Of a stretch of DNA of 41,220 nucleotides, positions 15,717 to 24,415 are shown in pieces. Source of the stretch: Gammaproteobacteria bacterium (GTDB lineage Bacteria; Pseudomonadota; Gammaproteobacteria; Pseudomonadales; Pseudohongiellaceae); assembly GCA_030654835.1 (NCBI GenBank), contig JAURWS010000011.1, forward strand, positions 1 to 41,220, written 5' to 3'. Within the stretch, counting starts at the first letter, position 1; each line of letters opens with the position of its first letter. The position numbers and the translations under genes were made by a program. The notes under the pieces are model-generated. The model was not told the DNA's origin. It saw only the letters and a program-made list of their open reading frames with translations, and searched no databases.

Positions 15717-16180
15717 AAGATCACCTGCATGCCCAGCCACTCGGCGATCATCGCAGGCTTGTCCTCGCCTTCGATCTCCATGGTGGCCTTGTGTTTGAGC
15801 AGGATATTGCCGGGGCTCTTCAGCGTGACCTCCAGCAGTTCGAAGCGGGCACGGATGCGTTTGCCAACCCTCACCGGACTCATGAAGCGCACCTTGTCCA
15901 GCCCATAGTTGATGGTCATCCGCGCGTCCTTGATCTTGATGACACGGGTCTGGGCAGACAGTGTGCTCAGCAGCGAGAGCGTCAGGAAACCGTGGGCGAT
16001 AGTGCCGCCGAAGGGTGTCTCAGCCATGGCGCGCTCCCGGTCGACATGGATGAACTGGAAGTCACCGGTCGCCTCGGCGAACTGGTTGACCCGCTGCTGG
16101 GTAACCTCCAGCCACGGGCTGATCCCGACCTCCTGTCCGATGAACGAACGGGCTTCTTCAATCGTCACGAAATTAGGCAT
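15713..16180 (-). CDS. MaoC-like (R)-specific enoyl-CoA hydratase/dehydratase
   Basis: The frame is open to 16315, but ATG 16180 has GGAG nine bases upstream and begins the family sequence (MPNFVTIEEARSFIGQEVG), giving 155 residues. The hot-dog hydratase motif is DFQFIHVDRERA...PFGGTIAHGFLTLSLL, with the catalytic Asp and His of hydratase 2. Proteins of this type hydrate trans-2-enoyl-CoA and often serve fatty-acid or polyhydroxyalkanoate metabolism; the substrate here cannot be assigned. It is divergent from ubiI (130 bases between starts) and couples to the DUF1499 lipoprotein. Confidence 0.9.
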   Translation of the reverse strand: MPNFVTIEEARSFIGQEVGISPWLEVTQQRVNQFAEATGDFQFIHVDRERAMAETPFGGTIAHGFLTLSLLSTLSAQTRVIKIKDARMTINYGLDKVRFMSPVRVGKRIRARFELLEVTLKSPGNILLKHKATMEIEGEDKPAMIAEWLGMQVIL

Positions 16181-16309
16181 GGGGTTCTTCTCCAGGATCT
16201 CATTGCCGAGGCGTCTTGCTGGCTGTCGGGTGACGGCCGGAGCTATACTCTGCCACATCAACAGATCCCGCAAGAGACAGACCTCGAGCCCCGGGACAAT
16301 GGGAACCCT

Positions 16310-17587
16310 ATGCAAGCCAGTTCAGCAGAGAGTGAGTTTGATGTTGTCATCGTGGGTAGCGGCATGGTCGGTGCGAGCCTCGCCTGCGCGTTGGCTGATT
16401 CCGGGTTGCGGTTGGCGGTGCTCGACAGTCAGCCGTTCGCGGCTCCAGATGCCGTCGATGGTTCTGCCGCCGACCTGGCGGACCAGGCCTTCGATCCGCG
16501 CGTCAGTGCCATCACGCCAGCGTCACAGCAGTTCCTGAACGAGATCGGCGTCTGGGATGCCATTGCTGTACGGCGATGCTCTCCCTACACGGACATGCAT
16601 GTCTGGGATGGTGACGGCACGGGCTCCATTCATTTTTCCGCCACCGATATTCATGCCGATCTGCTCGGTCACATCATCGAGAATTCGGTGATCGTGGCGG
16701 CGCTGCAGCAGCGTCTTCGCCAAAGTATTCACGAGAGCGCTGACATCACTTTGCTGGCTCCGGTTTCCTTGAGTGGTCTGCGGGCACCCACCACTGCCTC
16801 TCAGGGAACTCCTGTGCAGATCGAACTCGCGGACGGCAGCCGACTGACTACTCGCTTGCTGGTCGCCGCCGATGGTGCCAACTCCACGGTCCGTGAGCTG
16901 GCCGGTTTCCAGACCCGCGAATGGGACTACGAACACCACGCCATCGTGACCACTGTTCGCACACAGTTTCCCCATCGCCAGACCGCCATCCAGCGCTTCA
17001 TGGACAAGGGTGTACTGGCATTTTTACCGCTGCGGACCAGTCTCCAAGGTGGCCGAGATGATCAACGGCACTGCTCCATCGTCTGGTCGGTGCTGCCGGA
17101 GCTTGCTCAAGCATTGATGGCGCTGGACGATGCAGCCTTTGCGCGTGAGCTGCAGGCAGCGATCGAAAACCGTCTCGGCACGATCGAGAGCGTGGATAAG
17201 CGCTACAGCTTTCCGCTGCGCCAGCGCCATGCGCACAGTTATGTGCAGCAAGGCATCGCCCTGATCGGCGACGCTGCTCACACCATTCATCCGCTGGCCG
17301 GGCAAGGCGTCAACCTCGGGCTGCAGGATGCCAGCGTGCTGGCGGCAGAGATTCTGCAGGCGCTCAGCAAGGGGCGGGACTTCGCCGACTTGCGCACCCT
17401 GCGCCGCTATCAGCGCCGCCGCATCGGCCACAATCTGGGAATGATGTGCATGATGGAGGGCTTCAAGCGTCTGTTCGCCGAGCAACCGCTGGCCGTGCGC
17501 TGGCTGCGCAATGCAGGCATGGCTGGTCTCGATAAAACGGTGTTGATCAAGAATCACATCATGCGCTCGGCCATGGGAATCGAGTGA
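16310..17587 (+). CDS. ubiI: UbiI/VisC-type 2-octaprenylphenol hydroxylase
   Basis: ATG 16310 opens a 425-residue FAD monooxygenase; the same frame is open further upstream, but that part overlaps the divergent MaoC gene and is not protein-like. The FAD motifs are FDVVIVGSGMVGASLACALADSG and IGDAAHTIHPLAGQGVNLG, with Asp in the GDAAHT position typical of UbiI or UbiF. DPRVSAITPASQQFL is the second conserved block. By position after ubiH it is most likely UbiI (C5 hydroxylation of ubiquinone precursors); a UbiF-like C6 role cannot be excluded from sequence alone. Confidence 0.85.
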   Translation: MQASSAESEFDVVIVGSGMVGASLACALADSGLRLAVLDSQPFAAPDAVDGSAADLADQAFDPRVSAITPASQQFLNEIGVWDAIAVRRCSPYTDMHVWDGDGTGSIHFSATDIHADLLGHIIENSVIVAALQQRLRQSIHESADITLLAPVSLSGLRAPTTASQGTPVQIELADGSRLTTRLLVAADGANSTVRELAGFQTREWDYEHHAIVTTVRTQFPHRQTAIQRFMDKGVLAFLPLRTSLQGGRDDQRHCSIVWSVLPELAQALMALDDAAFARELQAAIENRLGTIESVDKRYSFPLRQRHAHSYVQQGIALIGDAAHTIHPLAGQGVNLGLQDASVLAAEILQALSKGRDFADLRTLRRYQRRRIGHNLGMMCMMEGFKRLFAEQPLAVRWLRNAGMAGLDKTVLIKNHIMRSAMGIE

Positions 17588-17620
17588 ATTTCGCTCAGAA
17601 TCGCCAGGCCACTAAAAAAC

Positions 17621-17641
17621 TTCTAAAGTATTTCTAAAGTA
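17621..17641 (+). promoter_or_regulatory. Paired 10-bp direct repeat, possible activator site
   Basis: TTCTAAAGTA occurs at 17621-17630 and again at 17632-17641, a spacing of 11 bases that places both on one face of the helix. This arrangement is common for OmpR-type response regulators. It lies 100 bases upstream of the small ORF at 17742. Between them (17680-17694) is a short CCATCC/GGATGG hairpin. Confidence 0.3.
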
Positions 17642-17741
17642 ATTCCTCTCATGGCCGATTAACGGGTATGGCCCCTGCCATCCTTCGGATGGAGACACGG
17701 GCCCAATTACTGTTCAGACCCGCCGCAGAGGAATCGCAAGC

Positions 17742-17933
17742 ATGCTGGCAAAAGATACTTCCTGGCCTTTTGATATGGACCTGAGTGCGCTGGATACCAG
17801 CAGCATCACCAACATCCTCAACGACATTGAGAACCATCTGCCCATGATCGAATCGGAAGGCGGGATGACCGAATTGCTGCGCGTGAAACAACTGTTCGAG
17901 ACTGAACTGAAGACCAGTCGCCGTCTGCACTAA
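17742..17933 (+). CDS. Hypothetical 63-residue acidic protein
   Basis: ATG 17742 is preceded by GAGGA with about eight bases of spacing. The product starts MLAKDTSWPFDMDLSALD and looks mostly alpha-helical (ITNILNDIENHLPMIE, then ELLRVKQLFETELKTSRRL). There is no signal peptide or membrane segment. I do not recognise the family. The good ribosome binding site, helical amphipathic composition and isolated position between ubiI and the methyltransferase gene support a real gene. The 237 bases after it (17934-18170) hold no gene I can support and presumably carry the next promoter. Confidence 0.55.
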   Translation: MLAKDTSWPFDMDLSALDTSSITNILNDIENHLPMIESEGGMTELLRVKQLFETELKTSRRLH

Positions 17934-18170
17934 TCAAGCGTAATGGCGCCCTGCGGCACACTTACTGGTGTACTCCCTTACCTGCTTCGTTTATCCTTTA
18001 CCCCGCCCGAATATCCCCTTGAATCGACAGATGCAGCGAAATTATCAGGACCTGTGCAAGCAGATCCACACTCTCGCGGTCTTGATCCGAGTCAAGACGG
18101 ATGTCTGAATATCTGTCTCAACACCGTCATTGAAACTCCCGGAAAATAATCAAAAAAGGTTGGTCATATT

Positions 18171-18902
18171 ATGAAATTGTTACTCTCTTTAGTTGCAGCT
18201 ACCGCACTGCTGGCCGGAGGCAACGCCCTGGCGATCGACGCAGCCAAAGTCACTCAGGCTCTGGCCGATCCTGCCCGCAGCGATGCTGACAAGGCGCTGG
18301 ATAGTGCGCGCAAGCCAGTCGAGGTACTGGACTATCTGGGCTTGGAAGAAGGCATGACCGTGTTGGACATCATGTCCGGTGGTGGCTGGTACACCGAAGT
18401 TCTGTCGCGCGCTGTTGGCCCGACTGGCAAGGTCTACATGCAGAACTCCGAGGCCGCTCTGGCCCGTGGTACCACTCAGGCAACTGTTGATGCCCGTCTG
18501 GCTGCGCTGAGCAATGTCGAGCTGCTGAAGCAGGATGTTGTCGTTGATCTCGGCCTGCCCGCGAACTCCATCGATTTCGCCATCACCAATCTGAACTTCC
18601 ACGACGTCTACAACCGTGATCCCGCTGCTGCGCAGACTTTCCTGGTCAACGTGAAGAATGCCCTCAAGCCGGGCGGCATCTTTGGCCTGATCGACCACGA
18701 AGGCAATATGGGTGCTGATAATGCCACGCTGCACCGCGTTCCACTCGAGCAGGTGATTGCTGCGGTACAACAGGCCGGCCTGACCATCGTCGAAAGTGAC
18801 AGTGACCTTTTGAACGTGCCAACAGACAACCATACCCAGGCTCAATTTGCCGCAGAGCTGGAAAGGAATACTGATCGCTTCGTCCTGAAGCTGACCAAGT
18901 AA
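18171..18902 (+). CDS. Exported SAM-dependent methyltransferase-like protein (COG4798 type)
   Basis: A 243-residue protein. It has a clear Sec signal peptide (MKLLLSLVAATALLAGG, cleavage probably after ALA at about 21). A class I methyltransferase fold follows: motif I MTVLDIMSGGGWYTEVLS, an acidic turn, IDFAITNLNFHDVYN (motif IV region), and LKPGGIFGLIDHEG (motif VI). It resembles the COG4798 group of predicted methyltransferases, which often carry signal peptides. Because SAM is cytosolic, activity in the periplasm is puzzling. The gene is closed by hairpins at 18970. Substrate unknown. Confidence 0.82.
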   Translation: MKLLLSLVAATALLAGGNALAIDAAKVTQALADPARSDADKALDSARKPVEVLDYLGLEEGMTVLDIMSGGGWYTEVLSRAVGPTGKVYMQNSEAALARGTTQATVDARLAALSNVELLKQDVVVDLGLPANSIDFAITNLNFHDVYNRDPAAAQTFLVNVKNALKPGGIFGLIDHEGNMGADNATLHRVPLEQVIAAVQQAGLTIVESDSDLLNVPTDNHTQAQFAAELERNTDRFVLKLTK

Positions 18903-18969
18903 TTCAAGTTTGATACCCGGTTCAAACCGCCTGGCTTAATGCAGTTGGTTTGAACTGGCAGTAAGCCCG

Positions 18970-19012
18970 GACTGCCTGTGAAGCGCGATGCTTTCCAGGC
19001 AGTCTCATTTTC
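18970..19012 (+). terminator. Probable terminator after the exported methyltransferase gene
   Basis: GACTGCCTG (18970-18978) pairs with CAGGCAGTC (18996-19004). Inside it AAGC pairs with GCTT around a GCGAT loop, and TCATTTTC follows. The U-tract is weak. A second imperfect hairpin (GGTTCAAACC with GGTTTGAACT) lies just upstream, near 18921-18956. Confidence 0.55.
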
Positions 19013-19048
19013 AGATCCTCTCAGATTTCTTCGCGCCCGAGTATTTCC

Positions 19049-20938
19049 TTGAAGCAATCCTCTCAGCATTCACACACCCCATCGACTTCCCGGTCTTCAT
19101 CGCCTTCACCCAAAGCATCCGGGCCGCTGGCGCTGGTGACCAGGTTCTTCTCCGTCTTCAAGTACAGCCGCGTGGCGGTGGAGATTGTCTGGAGCACGAG
19201 TGCTGCGCTGACACTGACGATGGCGCTGGCGACATTGCTGGCGGGCATCCTGCCGGCGGGCATTGCCTATGTCGGGCAGTTGATTGTGGATGCGGTAGTG
19301 ACGGCCATCCAGGCTACTCCCGCACAGCGCGAGGCTGCCACCGATCAGACCATTTTCTGGGTGCTGTGCGAGGCAGGACTGGTGGTGTTCATCACCGGAG
19401 TGCAGCGCATCAACAGTGTGTGCCAGTCGATCCTGCGTGTGCTGCTGGGTAACAAGATCAACGTGATGATCCTCGAAAAATCGCTCACCCTGGAGCTACA
19501 ACACTTCGAGGATTCCGAATACTACGACAAGCTGACCCGCGCCCGGCGCGAGGCGTCGAGCCGTCCGCTCAGCCTCGTGATCCGCACCTTCGACCTGCTG
19601 CGCGAATCTATCTCACTGGCTAGCTACGGCTTCCTGCTGTTCCAGTTCTCGCCCTGGGCGGTGTTGCTGCTCGCCTTCGCGGGCCTGCCTGCCTTCCTCG
19701 CCGAGGCGAAATTCTCCGGTGAAGCCTTCCGCAACCAGCGCCACCGTTCCGCCGAACGCCGCATGCAGATCTATCTGGAGATGGTGCTTACCCGCGAGGA
19801 CGGCGTGAAGGAAGTGAAGCTGCTGAAGATCGGCCGCCTGTTCCTGCAGCGCTACGTCGACATCTTCCTGGCCATCTACAAGGAAGACCGCAATCTGGTG
19901 CTACGCCGTGGTTTCTGGGGCTATGTGCTGGGGCTGGTCGCGAGCGCCGCGTTCTACTTCGCCTACGGCTGGGTGGTGTTCGCCGCCATCGCCACCACCA
20001 TCACGATCGGCCAGATGACCATGTACATCGCTGTGTTCCGGCAGGGCCAGAGCGCGGTGACCAACAGCCTGACGGCCATCAACGGCATGTATGAAGACAA
20101 TCTCTACCTCTCGAACCTGATCGAATACCTGGAGCACAAGGTTCCCGAGGCCAGCGGCGACAAGACAGTGGGGCCGGACCCGAAAGATGGCATCCGCTTC
20201 GAGAACGTCAGCTTCTTTTACCCGGAGAGCCGCACCCCCGCGATCCACGAATTGAACCTGCACATCAAGGCCGGCGAGAGCCTGGCCATCGTCGGCGAAA
20301 ACGGCTCCGGCAAGACCACGCTGATCAAGCTGCTGACACGCCTCTATTCGCCGACCAGCGGCCGCATCCTGCTGGAGGGGCTGGATCTGCAGGAGTGGGA
20401 TATCGAGACTCTGCGCTACAAGATCGGCGTGATCTTTCAGGACTTCAGCCGCTACCAGCTCAAGGTGAGCGACAACATCGGCATCGGCGACGTGGACAAC
20501 ATGGAGGTGCGCCCGCAGGTCGAGGCTGCCGCGCGCGACGGACTGGCGGCCGACTTCATCCAGCACATGCCACAGAACTACGACACCCAGCTGGGCACCT
20601 GGTTCAAGGGCGGCAAGGAGCTTTCCGGCGGCCAATGGCAGAAGATCGCCCTGGCCCGCGCCTTCATGCGCAACCACGCCGACGTGCTGATTCTCGACGA
20701 GCCCACCGCCGCCATCGACGCCAAGGCCGAAGCCGACATCTTCGCCCACTTCCGCGAGCTGACCGCCGACCGCATCTCCATCATCATCTCGCACCGCTTC
20801 TCCACCGTGCGCATCGCCGACCACATCATCGTGCTCGACAAAGGCGTGATTCTGGAGGAAGGTTCCCACGAGGAACTATTGGCGCGGGGTGGGCAGTACG
20901 CGCACCTGTTCAATCTGCAGGCGCAGGGATACATGTAA
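19049..20938 (+). CDS. ABC exporter, fused permease-ATPase (peptide-exporter-like)
   Basis: A 629-residue half-transporter expected to work as a homodimer. About 30 Ser/Pro-rich residues precede a six-helix membrane domain (about 40-340). The NBD contains GENGSGKTTLIKLL (Walker A), LSGGQWQKIALARAF (signature), VLILDEPTAAID (Walker B with catalytic Glu) and the IISHR His. The cytoplasmic stretch KEVKLLKIGRLFLQRY...IYKEDRNLVLRR resembles lantibiotic and microcin-type exporters rather than MsbA. No precursor peptide gene is visible beside it. The TTG start at 19049 is uncertain because no ribosome binding site is clear. The second half of the gene has more uniform GC-ending codons than its neighbours, possibly reflecting transfer. 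Confidence 0.85.
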   Translation: MKQSSQHSHTPSTSRSSSPSPKASGPLALVTRFFSVFKYSRVAVEIVWSTSAALTLTMALATLLAGILPAGIAYVGQLIVDAVVTAIQATPAQREAATDQTIFWVLCEAGLVVFITGVQRINSVCQSILRVLLGNKINVMILEKSLTLELQHFEDSEYYDKLTRARREASSRPLSLVIRTFDLLRESISLASYGFLLFQFSPWAVLLLAFAGLPAFLAEAKFSGEAFRNQRHRSAERRMQIYLEMVLTREDGVKEVKLLKIGRLFLQRYVDIFLAIYKEDRNLVLRRGFWGYVLGLVASAAFYFAYGWVVFAAIATTITIGQMTMYIAVFRQGQSAVTNSLTAINGMYEDNLYLSNLIEYLEHKVPEASGDKTVGPDPKDGIRFENVSFFYPESRTPAIHELNLHIKAGESLAIVGENGSGKTTLIKLLTRLYSPTSGRILLEGLDLQEWDIETLRYKIGVIFQDFSRYQLKVSDNIGIGDVDNMEVRPQVEAAARDGLAADFIQHMPQNYDTQLGTWFKGGKELSGGQWQKIALARAFMRNHADVLILDEPTAAIDAKAEADIFAHFRELTADRISIIISHRFSTVRIADHIIVLDKGVILEEGSHEELLARGGQYAHLFNLQAQGYM

Positions 20939-20996
20939 GAACCGACCTTTCTGTTCTGTATGAGCCAGCCCTGCTGGCGACGAGAAGATTGAGAAT

Positions 20997-21464
20997 ATGG
21001 CCCAATGGCTGGTCAAGACAGAGCCAGAAGAGTGCAGTATCGATGACCTGGCCAACCGGCCGACAAAGCCGGTGGTCTGGGAGGGTGTGCGCAACTATCA
21101 GGCGCGCAATTTCCTGCGCGAGATGCGTGAGGGCGATCAGGTCTTCATCTACCACTCCAGCTGCAAACACATCGGCATTGCCGGCATCGCGCGGGTTGCC
21201 CGGGCCGCCTATCCTGACCCGTCCCAGTTCGATTCGAACTCCCTCTATTTCGATGCCAAGAGCCCGCGCGACAAGCCGCGCTGGGACTCCGTCGACCTGT
21301 TGTTTGTGGAGAAATTTCCACAATTGCTTGCGCTTGATGAGCTCAAGGCCATGCCGGGGCTGGAGGCTCTGCCGCTGATCAAAGCAGGGAATCGGCTTTC
21401 GGTAATGCCGGTTGGTGAGAGGGAGTGGGGGCTGATTGTAAGGGCGGCGGGTGTCGGAAAGTAG
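20997..21464 (+). CDS. EVE domain protein (thymocyte nuclear protein 1-like)
   Basis: A 155-residue protein that is entirely one EVE domain. Conserved stretches are MAQWLVKTEPEECSIDDL, VVWEGVRNYQARNFLREM, GDQVFIYHSSCKHIGIAGIA and WDSVDLLFVEKF. EVE domains share the PUA-like fold and are thought to recognise modified bases in DNA or RNA. In related gammaproteobacteria such genes lie near the cyclo-ligase/zapA/pepP region, so this may be a rearranged remnant of that order. The ATG at 20997 follows a GAGAAGATTGAGA purine-rich stretch. Confidence 0.92.
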   Translation: MAQWLVKTEPEECSIDDLANRPTKPVVWEGVRNYQARNFLREMREGDQVFIYHSSCKHIGIAGIARVARAAYPDPSQFDSNSLYFDAKSPRDKPRWDSVDLLFVEKFPQLLALDELKAMPGLEALPLIKAGNRLSVMPVGEREWGLIVRAAGVGK

Positions 21465-21488
21465 CGCGGCCATCTGCCTGCAGTGGTA

Positions 21489-22103
21489 TCAAGGCGGCAG
21501 ACGCCCCACCAATCTAGCCACAGCCACGAGCGCCTGATCGGGGTCGCGCGTCACACCCTCCCAATACGAGATGATCTCCATCCCCGAAGCGGCATCCAGC
21601 AGCGCGCCAGGCGCGGCCCGAAATGCCGATCCGCTCGGACCTGCAACCACCTGTTCCGTGGCGAGATGCACCTCGCAGAGCAGATAACCTCCGGGCCGAA
21701 TGTGCCGTAATGCGGCTCTGATCATGTCGAGATCCAGATAACGAATAATCGCCATCATATCTGCAGGCGGCAAATCCGCAGGAAGCCCATCGCCCAGATC
21801 GTGCTCGACCCAGCGGATGCTGGCGTGGTGATCACTGCCTGTTGCCCGTGCTCGGTTCAGCGCCTCGGCAGACACATCGACGGCATCGACCTGATAGCCC
21901 AGACCTGCCAGATAGAAGGAGTTGCGACCTGCGCCACAGGCAATGTCCAACGCCCGCAGCGACTCGTTCGAAGTCTTCGCATTGAGTTGCTGCGCAAGAA
22001 TTTCCGGCACGTGCTCGACCAGAAACGCCGCCGGATGCCCGCGTTCGGCGTAGGCTCCTTCGCGGTAGCGCTGATCCCACTTGTCTCGATCCACCTGACT
22101 CAC
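21489..22103 (-). CDS. Class I SAM-dependent methyltransferase
   Basis: The core begins DRDKWDQRYREGAYAERGHP, typical of small methyltransferases of the TehB/UbiE-like type. It continues with motif I LRALDIACGAGRNSFYLAGLG, the acidic loop VDAVDVSAEALNRA, and LRHIRPGGYLLCEVHL. A GTG at 22103 is taken as the start (204 residues). The frame is open to an ATG at 22241, but the extra 46 residues look unlike the family, so the true start is uncertain. The substrate is unknown. It is convergent with the EVE gene and divergent from the PQQ dehydrogenase gene. Confidence 0.8.
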   Translation of the reverse strand: MSQVDRDKWDQRYREGAYAERGHPAAFLVEHVPEILAQQLNAKTSNESLRALDIACGAGRNSFYLAGLGYQVDAVDVSAEALNRARATGSDHHASIRWVEHDLGDGLPADLPPADMMAIIRYLDLDMIRAALRHIRPGGYLLCEVHLATEQVVAGPSGSAFRAAPGALLDAASGMEIISYWEGVTRDPDQALVAVARLVGRLPP

Positions 22104-22345
22104 ACTTATATACCCCGACGGAATTGCATAACCGTTCAACAGCCCTGTCGCGCCGCCGACATCGGTGAACGTGCCCTGATAATAGAAACACGCTGCCCAA
22201 CTATAGAGACGATCGACCCCAGTATTCAAGGCGCTCTGCATTTGTATGAGGGAGCACGGCTGGGTCTACGGCGCGTCCTTCATCCCATCTGCAACAAATG
22301 TTGTCTGACGCTTTTTCCCACCGGTGCTCTGCTTGACCAACCTAT

Positions 22346-22360
22346 GTATGGAGTCCATAC
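22346..22360. promoter_or_regulatory. Palindrome, candidate operator of the PQQ dehydrogenase operon
   Basis: GTATGGA-G-TCCATAC is a perfect 7+1+7 palindrome 105 bases upstream of the dehydrogenase start. It is a suitable size for a dimeric regulator. The regulator is not known. No other feature was seen in 22242-22464. Confidence 0.35.
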
Positions 22361-22464
22361 TCTTGCGCCAAACAAAGTAAGTGCGTAGCATCCCCGCCCG
22401 CTAGCGTCGTCGACTCGGTCGGCAGGTGCGCAGACTTCAAGATTTGATAATGGGAGAGTCCAAC

Positions 22465-24390
22465 TTGATAACAAAAAAACGATTGATTTCATCATTGATT
22501 GCGAGTGTCGGCGTACTGATGTGTGCCCCATCGGCATGGAGCCAGTCTGGCACCGACGTCTATGCTGGAGATTGGCCGGACTATAACGGCAACATGGCCG
22601 CTCAGCGCTACTCACCGCTTGACCAGATCAACGCGGAAAATGTCAACACGATGAAGATAGCCTGGCGCTTCTCCACCGCGAACTTCGGACCTACCGCTGA
22701 CTTCAACAACCCGTCCACACCGCTCGAAATAGACGGCATACTCTACGCCCACGTCGGCACCACCCGAGACATCGTCGCCCTTAACGCCACCAACGGTCAG
22801 GTATTGTGGCTGTGGCGCCAAGAGGAAGGCCAGCGCTTCAATGATGCACCGCGCAAAGGTTCCGGCCGCGGACCAGCTTTCTGGACCGACGGTGACAACA
22901 CGCGTGTCATAAGCGTCACCCCAGGCTTCCACCTCGTATCCCTGGATGCCAAAACCGGTTTGCCAGACCCGAACTTTGGTGAAAACGGCGTCGTGGATCT
23001 GATGGATGGACTGCGTAATGCTGACGACTTTGAAGACGTCGACATTGGTTCTTCGGCACCACCCTTTGTGATGAATGACGTCATTGTAGTGGGACCTGCT
23101 CATCGCGTGGGCATGCGCCCCCGCTCCAGGTCCAACGTAAAAGGTGACGTGCGCGGATACGATGCTCGCACTGGCGAACACTTGTGGACTTTCCGCACAA
23201 TTCCAGAGCGCGGCGAAGTCGGCATTGAAACCTGGCTTGATGAAGGTGTCGATTTTACCGGCAATGCTGGCGTCTGGGCGCCCATGTCAGGTGATCCAGA
23301 ACTGGGCCTGGTGTATCTGCCCGTTGAATCAGCAACCGGTGACCGTTACGGTGGCGACCGCCCCGGCGACAACCTTTTCGCGAACTCACTGGTCGCACTG
23401 GACATCAAGACTGGCGAGCGCCGCTGGCACTACCAGATAATCCATCACGACATCTGGGACTGGGACAACCCCGCAGCCCCTGTTCTAGCGGACCTGCCCA
23501 ACGGCAAAAAGGTTGTGATGCAAGTGACCAAGCAGTCCTGGGTCTACACCTTCGACAGACTGACCGGCGAGCCAATCTGGCCGATTGAAGAGCGTCCAGT
23601 TCCTGCTGGCGACGTACCTGGCGAGTGGTACTCTCCTACACAACCGTTCCCAACCAATCCTCCAGCCTTTGATCGCCAGGGAATTAGCGAAGATGACCTG
23701 ATTGACTTCACGCCGGCCCTGCGTGCAGAAGCGCTGGAAGCCGTCAAGGGTTTCCGAATGGGAACCAATGTGTATGCTCCGCCCTCACTGGCTGAGGCAG
23801 CAGATGGCACAACGGGCACATTGAGCCTTCCGTCTGCTACTGGCGGCGCGAACTGGGAAGGTGCAGCTCTGGACCCGGAAACTGGTCTGATCTACATTCC
23901 GTCACGAACTGATGTGGCGGCGCTTTCTGTCGCAAACGATCCGGAAGCAGACGTGGCCTTCAGCCAATCTTTCGGTGTTCGTGTGCCGCGCATTCAGGGT
24001 CTGCCACTGGTCAAGCCTCCCTATGGCCGAATCACAGCGATCGATATGAACAGCGGTGAGCACGTATGGCAAATGGCCAACGCGGACACTCCTGCATCAA
24101 TCGCCAACAACCCTGCTCTGGCAGGTTTGGACATTCCCCGCACAGGTGTTGCAACACGCTCAGGCTTGTTGCTGACCAAGACCCTGCTGTTTGCAGGCGA
24201 AGGCGCTGGCGGCAGCAACAAGTTACGTGCGCACGATAAGCAGACAGGTGAAATCGTCGCAGAGTTTGAATTGCCAAGCACCCAAACCGGTCAGCCGTTT
24301 ACTTACGAGCACAACGGCAAGCAATACGTCGCAATGTTTGTCAGTGGTAACGGTCAGGTTGCCGAGCTGGTAGCCTACGCGCTGCCGTAA
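22465..24390 (+). CDS. Periplasmic PQQ-dependent dehydrogenase (glucose dehydrogenase-like beta-propeller)
   Basis: The TTG at 22465 is chosen because GGGAGAG (22452-22458) lies six bases upstream and it opens a clean signal peptide (ITKKRLISSLIASVGVLMC, cleavage near AWSQ). An ATG at 22450 and a GTG at 22426 are alternatives. The ~641-residue product has repeated propeller tryptophan-docking motifs (DIVALNATNGQVLW, GYDARTGEHLWTF, LDIKTGERRWHYQ, AIDMNSGEHVWQM). It also has IIHHDIWDWDNPAAP and GGANWEGAALDPETGLIYIP, typical of GDH-type PQQ enzymes. I see no Cys in the mature protein, so the vicinal disulfide of alcohol dehydrogenases is missing. There are no membrane helices and no cytochrome domain. 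It oxidises a sugar or alcohol in the periplasm; the substrate is unknown. It heads an operon with two yceI-type genes. Confidence 0.88.
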   Translation: MITKKRLISSLIASVGVLMCAPSAWSQSGTDVYAGDWPDYNGNMAAQRYSPLDQINAENVNTMKIAWRFSTANFGPTADFNNPSTPLEIDGILYAHVGTTRDIVALNATNGQVLWLWRQEEGQRFNDAPRKGSGRGPAFWTDGDNTRVISVTPGFHLVSLDAKTGLPDPNFGENGVVDLMDGLRNADDFEDVDIGSSAPPFVMNDVIVVGPAHRVGMRPRSRSNVKGDVRGYDARTGEHLWTFRTIPERGEVGIETWLDEGVDFTGNAGVWAPMSGDPELGLVYLPVESATGDRYGGDRPGDNLFANSLVALDIKTGERRWHYQIIHHDIWDWDNPAAPVLADLPNGKKVVMQVTKQSWVYTFDRLTGEPIWPIEERPVPAGDVPGEWYSPTQPFPTNPPAFDRQGISEDDLIDFTPALRAEALEAVKGFRMGTNVYAPPSLAEAADGTTGTLSLPSATGGANWEGAALDPETGLIYIPSRTDVAALSVANDPEADVAFSQSFGVRVPRIQGLPLVKPPYGRITAIDMNSGEHVWQMANADTPASIANNPALAGLDIPRTGVATRSGLLLTKTLLFAGEGAGGSNKLRAHDKQTGEIVAEFELPSTQTGQPFTYEHNGKQYVAMFVSGNGQVAELVAYALP

Positions 24391-24415
24391 TTTAAAATCA
24401 GGAGTAATCACAATT

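Noticed and set aside
15791-16309. An apparent 173-residue N-terminal extension of UbiI
   Set aside because: The frame is open, but it is antisense to the well-supported MaoC gene, has no protein family character, and a good UbiI start exists at 16310.
17943-18149. 68-codon plus-strand frame between the small acidic gene and the exported methyltransferase
   Set aside because: No ribosome binding site, no fold-like pattern, and it occupies the expected promoter region.
19901-20869. 322-codon minus-strand frame opposite the ABC exporter
   Set aside because: His/Gly/Val-rich mirror of the exporter codons; no start signal and the plus-strand gene is unambiguous.
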